From contig JAGGNK010006448.1 in assembly GCA_017590115.1 (NCBI GenBank), positions 8,728,099 through 8,792,098 on the forward strand: a stretch of 64,000 nt of DNA, in the 5' to 3' direction. The DNA is from Montifringilla adamsi (lineage: Eukaryota > Chordata > Aves > Passeriformes > Passeridae). The notes under the pieces are model-generated. The model ran no database searches, was not told the origin of the DNA, and saw only the letters and a program-made list of their open reading frames with translations. The stretch's first letter is position 1, and every line of letters begins with the position of its first letter. The position numbers were made by a program, and so were the translations under genes. Below are positions 1 to 11,322 of this stretch, piece by piece.

Positions 1-1062
1 CCAGTCTAATGCTTCGATGATGCATTCTCATCTGCTCTACCATGCCTCTACTCTGTACTTCTCTAAAGCTTATATAAATTCTGTTATTGTTTTCTATTTC
101 ATTTCCCTGCCACCATTCTTAACACTAAGGCTAAATTAAAAATATTTTGTGTATTTCTACAGTTTGTGGAACTCAAATTTCATCTTAGAACTTTCATAGA
201 GATGCAAGACAAAAAAGAAAAGGCAGCAGGTGTAGGCAGCAGTATGCAGATAGCAGAAAAATTGCTAAATAACAGTTACTGGTCCACACAGAGATTTAGC
301 TGACAAAGTTGTCATGCACATATATGATGATTTTATTCCTTAAATACACCCTTAAACATTTAAAACTACCTGTTAGATGCCAATGCAGCATGAATTTCAC
401 AAACAGATGGAAGACATATAGACATTGACAGAATTTCTCTCCATCAATGCAAAGGCAGATTAAAAAATTCTCTAGTTTTTCCTCTACCAATGCTATACAT
501 TCTTAAAGAAAAATACTAGAAAACTTTTAAATATAAAAATCATGCCATTATTTAGCATGCAGGAAAAATGTGGGGAAAAAACTTAATTCCCCCCCCACCA
601 AAAAAACCTCTGTAAAATAAATCTGCTTTTGAATGTCCAAGAGTGGTTAAGTAGAAATCTCTTGGTCAAAACAGCCATTTGAGTTATATACATTCCCACT
701 TGATTTTCACTCACTGTAAGCAAACTAAGAACATTTCCCAGTACCTGGAAAGTCTTCCTTCTTCAGAGTTTAAATTCTTAGATATGCCTTCATTTCAGTG
801 AAACAGCTGTTTTGTCTCATACACTAAAATTAGCCATTTAAATTCGTAACTTACTTTTTTGAGCCCTTATGTGAATCATTAAAGACTCAGGGCTCCTGAC
901 TTATGCCATTTTATTCATGGTATGAACAATATTAGAAAATCACTGCAACCTACTTAGTGTTGTGCTGAGTAAGGGCTTCTTGGGCATCAACATCAGGTGC
1001 ATGTAGCAGATGATCTTAGCACTTCACCAAATCATCAGCGATCTTTCTTGTCCTGACAGTTT
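1..1062. other. Unique AT-rich noncoding DNA
   Basis: No coding frame, RNA gene or recognisable transposon is visible. The sequence is AT-rich and includes a short C-run next to an A-run near 590-606. Frames of about 60 codons occur on both strands, at the length expected by chance in DNA of this composition. Confidence 0.6.
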
Positions 1063-1120
1063 TCTTGATGAGTTCTGGAAGTATGTTTACCTGTGAACAT
1101 ACTTCCAGAACTCATCAAGA
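1063..1120. repeat. Perfect 25-bp inverted repeat (hairpin)
   Basis: The arm at 1063-1087 is the exact reverse complement of 1096-1120. The 8-base centre has two further complementary pairs (1089/1094 and 1090/1093) and one mismatch (1088/1095), so the structure can be read as an almost continuous 28-bp stem with a 2-base loop. Complementarity stops abruptly outside 1063 and 1120. A second small hairpin abuts it at 1121-1138. The perfect arms and tiny spacer suggest a recent template-switch event. A miRNA precursor is possible but less likely, because animal precursors normally contain mismatches and bulges and have larger loops. Confidence 0.95.
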
Positions 1121-1138
1121 GCAACTCAATGGAGTTGC
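1121..1138. repeat. Small 7-bp-arm inverted repeat
   Basis: GCAACTC (1121-1127) and GAGTTGC (1132-1138) are reverse complements separated by AATG. The repeat directly abuts the larger hairpin at 1063-1120. Seven-bp arms alone are not significant, and it is recorded because of the adjacency. Confidence 0.7.
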
Positions 1139-3595
1139 TTTCTCCTTGCTGAAGTGTCAAAATAGCAGATTTCATCATGTATAGTCTTCTGCCTTAACAG
1201 TAAATACCTTTATAGTTAGTCCCAAAAATATTTTGCAGCTAAATGAAAATATATAATTAACTGAAATCCAGTAGACCTGATGAAACATAGTTCTGTTTTT
1301 ATATTGCAAAATTCTGAGTAAGATCAAGAGTTCCCTACATATGAAATGAAATAATCTGTGAAAAGGAACATCAGCTCCTGTCAAAGTTTTACCTTAATCA
1401 GTCCTTATTGAAATAGGCAGGTATTTAAGGGATCTCTTAGAAATATACAGTCTAAAAAGACATGTATAACAAAAGGAAAAATTCAATTTTGATGTCTCAA
1501 GGAAAATATAGTCCTGTAAAAACACTGACAGAATCCAATCTGCATTATTTGAGCTTCATATTCAGAAGGGTTATGTACTCTAAATCTTTACTTAGTTGTA
1601 GTTTCCAAACATCCTTCAAAAGCTTGTTCTAGGTATGAAAAATGCTTCAGTTACGAATATTAAGCAATAATGGATGTGAACATGTTTCAAAGAGTAATAA
1701 AGGATATTTTGACAGAATATAATAAGTCTTGGGAGAATTTCTATGAAGTCAACAGTATTTTTTTAATACGAAATATCAAAGTTTGCCTATCTTTCACTGA
1801 ATGACGCATAACATCCTAACACAAACTTGCTATTTGTATCTTGAGGCCAGTACCTTAAAAAGTGGCCTAGTTGCATCCTGATTCTGTCACTACAAAGTGT
1901 TTGATCTTTGCTACTGGCAACTTTACATAATTTCTGTAACTACAGCTGCTTGTACATTCTTTGCTGATGAAATGTTCTATACTACTGAAAGACAGATTTG
2001 CAAAAGTGTTCAAATTGCTTCTAGTTTTTGTTATTCTAGTTTGGTAGCTGTTACAGCAACCAAATGAGCAAAATGCAATGCAAATGAACTTTGATGCTTC
2101 TTGAAAACTTACAGACTCTACATTGCTATTTTCAGCTAGTACTACCTAGCTTTGCTCAAACTTTTGCCTTGTTAAAGTTCTGGGAATACTCAAGAGTTCT
2201 CTCTAATGTGGTTTAAAGGTTCTAAATAATTATAAATAAATATAGATATATATATACATATATGTAAATCTCATAGTTAATTTATAAATTTACTGTGAGC
2301 AAACAGATTTCATAGCAAATGAATTTACTCTCCCTGCTGCTTTTTCAAGCTAGATATCAGATACAAATAAAGATGACAGACAATGAACAACATACTGATG
2401 CTTTAAATACTGAAAAGTGCTACCACATGAACAAAGCCTTCAGGGAAACCATCATGGAGTTTGTCAAAGAGTTGGTTTTGTTGCCAAGATACCTACTTCA
2501 GCTTCACTATTACTGAGAATTATACTGTCAAAGCAGGGGAAAATTCACATTTTTCAAGATGTCAAGCAAAACACTTTCCCACTAGACAGTTCATGCTTGA
2601 ATAAAAATACAGTAAATGTAACTCCTCACTGATTTCTGCTTGTTCTGTATACATAGTCAATGATAAAACCTGTTTACAGGAATTGTGAGAAGATATAAAA
2701 AAGACATTTTTTCCTCAATGCAAATACTTTTTTTCAAGGGAATATTTGTTCTAAAATATTCTTAAAAGATGCTGTTTTAAATTCCTGCAAAAATCTCTTA
2801 AGTGAATGTAGTGTTCAGTTCACTGTTTTCCTGAGGCTCAAGGGCTACTAGGATTTAAACCCATACTTTATGAGTTTTATATTTTAAGCATCCATAAAAC
2901 ATTTTCTAACAGTCTCTTTTCCATTTTCAGCTTTGGAGGAGCTCCATAAAGATAATATTAACAAAAGGACATTTTGTCATTTAATACCAACAAGGTTTTT
3001 TGTTTTGCCTTACCTGAAAAACAGTGCAAAAAAACAAAGAAGCATCCTGACAGTTTGGAAAATATTGCTGGAATTTATAGAATGAACTTGGACAAAATTT
3101 ATAGGCGAGTACCTTTGTGTACCTGGCAAGCTCAGTATCCAGATACAGAACAACTCACTTGGCTTTCCAAGTAAACTTTCTAAAATCAGCATTCTCAATG
3201 TTTCCTAATATTAGTTTTGCAAATGACATTCAGGAAAAGCTTTTTCCTCAGTTTTATTTTTTAAAGTCTACTCAAAATGCACCTAAAGCGCTCTACTTTG
3301 AGTCATCATAGATCTTCTGAAACCCTGAAAGGTCATTGTTTCCACCACGGTTGTCATTAAGACTTGAAAATTTTAAAATCGACTTGTTTTGACGGTGTTT
3401 ATAACAACATAATTCTGTGCACTAAAAGCTCCAAAAATTTTAGGACATCTTTTTGTGTGAAACAAAACAGAAAGAATTTGAAGGTGTTTAAATTTCAGCA
3501 AAAACATGAAATCTTTTCAGGGGTATCAAATTTTACTGTGTAATTGCGTATAAACAATTAAATATTTTTTTAATTTGCTTTTCAAGATGCTTTAA
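1139..3595. other. Unique AT-rich noncoding DNA
   Basis: No gene or dated transposon is recognised. There is a short TA-rich patch around 2230-2265. A pyrimidine tract ending in CAG at about 2915-2930 resembles a splice acceptor and is followed by a frame open for about 50 codons. No matching donor or recognisable protein follows, so I do not call an exon. Confidence 0.55.
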
Positions 3596-3734
3596 TGTGT
3601 GTGTGTGTGTGTGTGTATGTGTGTATGTGTTAAGAGATTTGATGTACAGTGGTTATGTCTCTAAAAGGTGTGTGTGTGTGTGTGTGTGTGTATGTGTTAA
3701 GAGATTTGATGCACAGTGGTTATGTCTCTAAAAG
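3596..3734. repeat. Duplicated (TG)n microsatellite plus 44-bp unit
   Basis: A TG dinucleotide run is followed by a 44-bp non-repetitive segment (3624-3667). A second TG run and a second copy of the same 44 bp (3691-3734) follow, differing by one base (GTACA against GCACA). The unit of TG run plus unique flank was therefore duplicated in tandem, most simply by unequal exchange or slippage anchored in the TG runs. Confidence 0.95.
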
Positions 3735-4053
3735 TTTACTTTGTTTAATGGATTGATTTACCTTTATAAACATTGATGTAACCTACTGTGCTGGGTTTAG
3801 TTGGGGTAAAGATTACTTTCTTTTTAGTAGCTAGTAAGGAGATGTGGTTTGGAATTTTGCAGTGTTGTTAACACAGAAAGGTTTTTGTGATTGTTGAGAG
3901 GTGCTTACAGAGACCCATCCTCATCCCCTCCTCATCCCTTCCCACCAGTGAGGAGGCTAGGGGTGCACAAGATGTTGGGAAGGGACACAGCTGGAATAGC
4001 TGACCCCAGCACACGCAAGGGATATTCCATACCATATGGCAGCATGCTCTACA

Positions 4054-4059
4054 TATAAA
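4054..4059 (+). promoter_or_regulatory. TATA box of the LTR
   Basis: TATAAA lies in the U3-like part of the LTR at 3787-4140, about 60 bp upstream of its AATAAA signal. It is a relic retroviral core promoter. Present activity cannot be judged from sequence. Confidence 0.5.
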
Positions 4060-4116
4060 GAGAAGGTAAGAAGAATGTATGTGGGGGATGTTTGCTTGGA
4101 TACCATTAGCTTATTG

Positions 4117-4122
4117 AATAAA
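4117..4122 (+). terminator. Poly(A) signal of the LTR
   Basis: AATAAA lies 63 bp downstream of the LTR TATA box and is followed by a TTCTCTGAAAAGTTGTCCTG segment. The spacing fits a retroviral R region. Confidence 0.5.
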
Positions 4123-4140
4123 TTCTCTGAAAAGTTGTCC

Positions 4141-7100
4141 TGCTCAGAAACAAAAACACAAACAAATCAATAGTTATAAATGTCCCTTTTCTATGTCACT
4201 TGGCAATTTCAATGAACCAATTCCATGTGCTGCAAAGCTGTGTGTAGAAGAAACTTCTTACAAATTCAAGATATCAAAAATGTGATTAAGGGTCAAAAGG
4301 TTAACAGCTTTTCCCTTCAAGGAACTCAGCCAGAGTAATAAGGCTACTATGGAATTTCATTCTCTAAATTCATCAGTGATAAACCACAACAGACTTATAT
4401 ATCTGTCTTACTCATTTGTTAAATCTAAATCGTTGTAGATGTGAAATAAACACCTTAGCACCTAAACTAACGGTCTGCAAATGGTGGTATACAGCAGAGA
4501 ATGATAAACTTCAGGCAGCTAATACACTTTTCTGACATTGAAAAAGCAAGCAAACAACAAAACTGAGTAAAAAGAAAGAGCCAAAGAAAAGGTAAGTAGC
4601 ATAAACATCAGGAGTTATAGGGTTTCAGATGCAATTTATCTTACATCCAGGAACCGAGTGCTTGCATAATGGCTTTCTGATACACAACTGTGTTGGTCTG
4701 ATCTTGCTTCTTACATCCAAAATCTAAATTACTAGCATTTACGGACAGAAAATGTATCATATCTCAAATCACATTGACTGAAAATCCAAATAAGAGGGAA
4801 ACAATGAATACATTTGCTGTGTTGTTCCACGTGGTCCCTGAAGTTTATTTGCGAGTGCTTGCAGTCTAGGATGCTTCATGCTGTAGTCCAATGAATAAGG
4901 AGTGAGGTGGGCTAAGGTACATCCAATGCTAATTCCAAACAGTTTGAATTTCCATAAACTTCAAAATAATTGTGTCAGCCTGTACAGAAGCCTTCAGTAC
5001 AACTGATTGCAAATGCAGTCAGAAAGCATTACATTATCTTTAAAAAATAAAAGCAATGAAAACGTTAATTATTAAAGCAATAAATATATTAATAATGAAT
5101 GTTACTTGCAAATTTCTTAATACTTTTTCTTTCCAATTTTGTGGGTGGTTAATTTGCATATATGACCCAGGATCCAGAAATCTGAAGAAATGAGTAGGCC
5201 AGCAAAACATATTATTGAGATTATGCGAAAAGAAAGCAAAGAGAAAATCAAGCCAATCATGAATAATAAAACCAAGAGAGCATTTTGAAACACTTCAGAT
5301 AAAAAACACACCTTAAACTTTGCTGGCCCCCAATGACAACATGGGATAACAGTCTAAAGGAATGATAGGATGAACTTTTTATGATGAACAAATGGATTGC
5401 TCCATAAATTGTTTAATTTCAGGAGTAAATTACAAATTGCATGCAATCACTCTGTCTACTACATCTCTTAAGTATTTCTTCAAACCCTAAATAACTCTTC
5501 AGAAGTAGGTAAAGTAGTTCAAGTAGTAGGACATCCAAAGGCAAAAGATTTCATTCAGTCAATGGCCAATATAAAATAGTTACAAATGAAAGCTACTGAA
5601 AAAAGTTTTTTTTCCTGTAAAAATGTGCAAGTCACAGCACATGCTGCTATTTGGTCATAGAAACCAATAAAATGAGAAAATATATATATTACATTACAAA
5701 AAATGAGGGAAACTGAATACAAACAAAAAAATAAGAAGTATGTGGCTAAGGTTCCAGAGGAAATCAGGTTTTATCACTGGCATTTTTCGGGTTTTATCAA
5801 TTCTATCAAACGAGGAAAAGTAACTTTCTTATACGATAGTCAAATAAGAGCATCTTCATGCATATGAGTTCTTTTTCTTTTTTCCCTTAAGCTGGACTAT
5901 ATTTGTTTTTTCATATACGCATATGTGATATCTAATATTTTTAAGTTTTCTGTACTTTCTCAGATAAAATCCCCAAAATTAATCTTAACTTCTTTCCTTT
6001 TTCTCTCATTTTGCTTATTTTTCCTAGCACAAATCATCATCACTATCACTGAGAAACAGGTATAATTTTTTTCTTTTGCAAGTTTAGCTTTGTTGAAGTT
6101 CCACATTGTGTATTGTTCTATGTACAAGATAACATGGAAACATGCTCAGAAACACTCTTGTTTACTTACCCCTTGTCACTGTGGGGGAAAAAAAATTAAA
6201 CATGACACATGGGACAAATGGGAGATGTTCTGTGTCAGGAAAACTTTGCACGTGTCCTGTCACACCCTCATATACACCTGCACGCATACAAAACAAATTC
6301 CTCTTCATTGAGACAAGTTCCAGTAACAACACCAGTATGTGAGCATGGCCCAGCGTGGGGAAACATAATATCCACTCCCTCCAGTGTCTGTGTTGGAATC
6401 TGGGCAGGGCTGGGCATTCACTCCTCACCTTTACTTCTGTAAGCCTTGGATATCTATGTGACAATGTTTTCCCAGTCTCTGTCACTGTGTGGGCTTATAT
6501 CCAGGTGTTGACACAGGCTGTCAACCAAATCAGTTCATAGCAATATCAGGGTGTACCTTTCCTTCCAAGTAAGGTCATGACACTTCCAGAACAGATCTTT
6601 AGTCAAGATACTATGGTTCAAGGAAAATGCTACACCTATAGCTTAGTGATAGTCTGAGGAATTCACACTGCAGTTTTAGAAACTGTTTTATATCTCCAAA
6701 CTCATGACAAGATTAATAAAGGTTTTCTCAATCTTGCACTAAGCCATTAGGCCCACCCACGTTGCTTTGATGAAGGTTCAATTTTATATTTCAGTCATAC
6801 CTTTGGGAGAACTCTTGCAGAACTACCTCTAAGGACGGTTATATGTGTTTTTAGGTTCTGCAGAAAGCATATTGATTTTATACTTTAATCATGGATACAT
6901 TGACATCTTGTGGCAAGCTAATGCAGGTAATCTCTACACAATTATATTAGTACTTGAATATTTCAAGGCATAGATGTTCATAGAGTTTTCTGGAGGTTGT
7001 CAGTTTTCTTGTTTGGACTTTTTTTTCATTTAGATCATATTGCCACTTTTTTCAGGAGATAACTGTAGAAACATGCTTTGGATGATGTTGTATTTAACTC

Positions 7101-8209
7101 TCAGTAACTGAGTGTTAATAACTCAATAACACTCAGTAGTAATTCCTTCAGAGTAGTTGTCCATTTGACCAGAATGAGTACTTGATTACGATAATATCTA
7201 AACTGAGGAGTTCTTTAACAAGGGAAATAAAAACAAACAAGCAAACAACAACAAACAAAAACCCAGACAGCCAAAAAAACCTTCACACACAACTTAATTA
7301 GTAAGGGCAAAAGCAATGAAACTCAACTCACTAAAATCAGACATCTATATTTGAGGTAGCCTCTCTGGGTGGGATTCAATTGTCTTAATATTCATATTTT
7401 TTGTAATTTTTTACTCTCTGCAATATTTTCCCTAGGTTCCATCATGATTTCATCTGATGTCATCTTTCACAGACTTACCTGCCATCCTCAAGAAAGTATT
7501 TCAGGTGCACCAAACTCTGAAGCTTCAGTCACATCTAAGCATCCCCTCCTTTTGAATTTTTTTGATAGTTACCAGAACATTATGTCCCTTTTAAAGGGAA
7601 AATTCTTTTGAACCGTTATAGATATTTCCTTGAGGATAATGACATTACAAAGGCCATTTTTTGACTAAGACAGCTCTAGTTTTTTTATTTTCTTTCATAA
7701 ACATGCATGAAGAAATAATCCATAATTCATTTCCACAACCTCTTAAGTAAAAACTACACCTGTCTTGTCTTCAAAAGACTTTAATGCCAACTTAATTTTA
7801 GCAATAATATTAGACAGATATATTTTATGTATGGTGAAAGATAAGAAGGAACAATTGTATTCTAAAGCCTTCTTGCAGAAATGTGTTATTACTGAACTCT
7901 GATAAGGAACCCAAATTTTGAAAGTCTGCTTTTTAATCTGTTAAAGTCTTTATGTAAGCATTCTTACAAAAAATAATTTAGGAGTGTTTCAAAAGCCAGG
8001 TATAGTTATTAGGAGAATTTTAAGAATCAAGTAACTCTAAATCATATAGTAGTTCTTTCCATTAAATATCAGTGATAAAAAAGTTTTAAAAGTAGATGCT
8101 ATCCCTTCTTTAACTTCTTTCCTATTTTATCAGTTGCATGGAAATCAGGAAATGACCACTAAGGGCATTTTTAAAAGGGCATAATTCTCCCATTTCCCCT
8201 AGGTTTATG
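4141..8209. other. Unique AT-rich noncoding DNA
   Basis: No gene is recognised. The stretch contains an 11-bp-arm inverted repeat at 7107-7137 (ACTGAGTGTTA / TAACACTCAGT). It also contains a less AT-rich patch at about 6140-6540 that is open in several overlapping frames on both strands, including a 107-codon minus-strand frame. None of those frames shows a recognisable protein, and the patch may be an old, unrecognised repeat. Confidence 0.5.
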
Positions 8210-8313
8210 TTTTTGGGGTTTTTTTGTTTGTTTGTTTGGTATTTTTGGGGTTTTTTTGTTTGTTTGTTTGTTTTTGTTTTGTTGTTGGTTTTGTTTTGGT
8301 TTGGTTTTTTTTG
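8210..8313. repeat. G/T-only low-complexity tract
   Basis: Runs of T interrupted by G or GG, with tetranucleotide TTTG stretches, extend over about 100 bp with almost no A or C on the plus strand. Similar islands occur at 27117-27268 and 27991-28116, with a complementary C/A island at 49346-49433. Confidence 0.9.
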
Positions 8314-9358
8314 TCAGAGATATGGCTTGCTTATTATTGTAGAATTTCTCATTTCAGCCTTAGAAATAGGTTGAAGATTTTCCCCTTAGAAATAAAGATT
8401 GGTCTCTAAATCCTTGGAAAATAAACACATTAATAATGATTCAGCATGAATGAATAAGAAAATTAGAAGATCATTCCACTGAAACAATAGAAGAGTTGCT
8501 ATCTGTAATTATTGTTTCAGATTACATCTGGAACTTTTCACATAATTCCCTTAAAGCTACCTTAAATTTTTTTCTTCCTTCATATTTCAGAGTAACTGAA
8601 TCTCTTTGCTATTTATGCTCTCTATGCAAATGTTCAAACTGCACTCTGTAACTTTATAAGTTCTCTACCTAATCTTCAATTAAGAAAAGATCTCAAAAAT
8701 GCTCTTAATTCATTCAAAAAATTTTCTCAAAATTTCCTATCATCCTTCCACATATTTTCTGAGTAATAGCATAATCTAAGCAAAAAAAACTTAATTCAAA
8801 CCAAATTACATGAAAAAGAAATAACCCCTTAAAAACTTAAATTTGAAAGTGTTTTCAGTCATAGCGAAAGGAAACCAAGCCATATATGATGAAAAGCAAT
8901 AAATATTTTTTCTCTTATGTTACTGCAGAAGCCCAGGGAATAAAATCTTGATCTACAAGAAAGCATGAATAGAACAAGAATGACATTAGTTTTTCCCATC
9001 CGTGATGGTAGTGCAGCAGAATTCATTAATCCAGTTATAGGGTTCACTTTATGAACAAATATGCAGTGTGGCAATAAAGTATTTAAATTTTTGGATGTTC
9101 TTCATAAGGAAGTCTAGAGCTAAAAACCTGGAAAGTGTGCTTGAATTAAAAGTACTAAGAGATCAAACCTAACTGACCCTATACAATAGCTTTTATTTCC
9201 AGGTTCTAGTAAGCATATTGTTCATTTTCATAGCTTCCTGGCTGATACAGTTTGAAAAGGAATGAATAATCCATTTAGCATATAATCCATAGGCATAGCT
9301 GGCCTATGGCCATTATTCTGATTTCTGTGCATGCTGCTTCTTTACCTGTAAATCAGTG
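8314..9358. other. Unique AT-rich noncoding DNA
   Basis: I see no gene, RNA or recognisable transposon in this stretch. Confidence 0.55.
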
Positions 9359-9460
9359 ATTATATCTATCTATATCTGTATCTATATATCTATCTATATC
9401 TACAGCTAATCTATCTATATCTATAGTTATATCTAGATCTATCTATAGATATAATATATT
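9359..9460. repeat. (ATCT)/(ATATCT)n imperfect microsatellite
   Basis: About 100 bp of TATC and TATATC repeats, with interruptions such as ACAGCTAA and TAGTTAT. It lies about 60 bp before the start of the next CR1 fragment. Confidence 0.9.
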
Positions 9461-9518
9461 TTGAAAGAAAGTGGTAAGAGATTTGTCTCAATTCAGGGCA
9501 ATGAGTATTATTAGAGAA

Positions 9519-9932
9519 ATGGGACACGTCTGCAATGAGGAAAGGCTGAGACAGCTTGTGTTTTCTAGTCTAGAGAAGAGAAAGTGCCCTGGTGGCCTTG
9601 CACTACCTGCAAAGCCTACAAGAAAGATGGACAGGTAGTTTTTACAAGGGCACGTAGTGATAGGGCAAGGGATAACAGCTTTAAATGGAAAGAGGGCAGG
9701 GTTTGATGAGATAGTAGGAAGAGCTTCTTTCCTGTGAAAATGGTGAGACATTGGAACAGGTTGCCAAAAAAAGCAGTGGATGCCCTTTCATTGGGAGTGC
9801 TCAAGGCCAGGTTGGATGGGGCTTTGAATAATCTGGTCTAATGGAAGGAGTCCCTGCCTGTTGTGGGAGTGGTTAGAACTAGAAGATCTTTTAAATCCCT
9901 TCCAACCCAAACTATAATACGATGCTATGATA
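9519..9932 (+). mobile_element. CR1 LINE 3'-end fragment, plus strand
   Basis: This is a 5'-truncated, non-LTR retrotransposon copy covering the end of ORF2 and the 3' UTR. Diagnostic segments are ATGAGGAAAGGCTGAGACAG near the start, then GGAACAGGTTGCC, CTCAAGGCCAGGTTGGATGG, and the terminal CCTTCCAACCCAAACTATAA followed by degenerate ATNCTATG repeats. No intact frame remains, with stops in every frame. Truncation at the 5' end is the normal state for CR1. A 25-base T run (9979-10003) follows after a 46-bp gap. Confidence 0.93.
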
Positions 9933-9978
9933 AAGATTTGTACATAGAGAGAATTCACCAAAACCCCCGTGATAGTTC

Positions 9979-10003
9979 TTTTTTTTTTTTTTTTTTTTTT
10001 TTT
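9979..10003. repeat. Poly-T tract (25)
   Basis: An uninterrupted run of 25 T is followed by CTTTCTT. It lies just beyond the CR1 3' end but is not part of the normal CR1 tail, which is not poly(A). Confidence 0.95.
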
Positions 10004-11286
10004 CTTTCTTGTCAATAAATAGCTGGGTAGGGGGAATGTGTGTTTGTTCATTTTAGATATTTTTTTCTTTAGTCATTCAGAGAAATCTGGGAAGAACATG
10101 TTAGTAATGACAAAGTGAACTCAGATGCCAGAATCACTGTACTACCTGCCTCTCCTCAGTTTTTACCTTTTCCTTTAAAAAGAAATTGCTTTAAGAACAA
10201 CATTTTATAATAAATAAACATATTTTGAAAGATCTATTGCTTTCCTCTGCTTTATTGTGGCATTTTCTTGTTCTTATTTAACACTTGTTCTTTGACAGAA
10301 GAGTAACTAACTCCTTGGTGCTTCACACACTTACTGGGAGAGACAGAGAAGACACAAAGAGAGAGTGCCATCTCTCTAATTCCCAAAGTAATTTATTGCT
10401 TTCCCAGTCCTTTTAGAAAATGCATAATGCCCAAAAATATTCAGTTCCTTATTTGTTAGTGTTATGCTTGCACAATGAAACAGACTACATAAAAAATATA
10501 CCCAAGCCCAGAAACCACTGTGGGGGACTTGCTTTTCTTAGGATTTATCAGTTGTTATGAAAGCTAATTAGATTCTTCTTTTTAGCTGAAATGGATATAT
10601 TAACTGTCCATTTCCTTTCTTTAGTGCTTTGTCTCTGACCAAGATTTGATTGATTGATTAATTTCTCATCAATCTCAGTCTGTTCTAGATTGAATTCTGC
10701 ATTAAATACAAATTAAAGCTCCATTTATCACAAGTCACGAGGTAAAAAGTTGTTACATGTATTAATGAGCTGAACTAGATTGTTACCCTTGTTACCTTCT
10801 CTACAGTTAAGAGGGGTAAAGCAGAATTTCATGGTAAATATACAGTGAATACTTTTTTCTGCTACTGACTTCTCTTTAGTCAGTGTTTCTTTCCTCTGGA
10901 AAAATTGTTCTTTTTCTGTCTTGTGATATGTTTGGCAAAAGCTCTGCTTGACTTGACTTTTTCAGTTAATTTTAATGCAAACAGAGAGAAACTGTTTGTT
11001 GTCTACCTCAAAAAGAGACAGTTCAGGTAAAGCCATTGACCTTGCACAACCCACATTTGGTTTGGAGGTAGAAGAGCTGTTGAGAGGATTGCATTTGTAG
11101 CTGTTTAACCTATTTGATGATTAAATAAAAAAGGTCAGCCACTAGTAGAAAAGTAGAAATGGAGTAGGAGTCCAGTTTTCCAATGTTCATGAGGGAAAAA
11201 ACCCTTTACATGCAATTTTATGTGTTTTTTCTAGGCAAAACTGTTCTGTTTCTCTCTTTTTCTACTAACAGCAGCACATAGGTTTT

Positions 11287-11287
11287 A

Positions 11288-11322
<35 letters not shown>
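11287..11322. repeat. (TG/TA)n dinucleotide repeat
   Basis: A short TATGTATATGTGTGT lead-in is followed by a pure TA run of about 24 bases. Confidence 0.9.

Larger units (their letters stand above)
3787..4140 (+). mobile_element. Avian endogenous-retrovirus LTR fragment, plus strand
   Basis: The sequence begins TGTGCTGGGTTTAGTTGGGG and includes a central segment (GTGAGGAGGCTAGGGGTGCA, then CAGCTGACCCCAGC, then GGATATTCCATACCATATGG) that I recognise from a common bird LTR family. A TATA box (TATAAA, 4054-4059) and a poly(A) signal (AATAAA, 4117-4122) lie 63 bp apart in the order expected for U3-R. The 3' end is uncertain, because homology fades near 4140 and no target-site duplication is evident, so the copy is probably truncated in U5. 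No internal retroviral genes flank it. Family assignment is from memory. Confidence 0.75.

Noticed and set aside
2915..3090. Splice-acceptor-like pyrimidine tract plus CAG followed by an open frame
   Set aside because: No convincing donor, no partner exon and no recognisable peptide. Such acceptors are common by chance in T-rich DNA.
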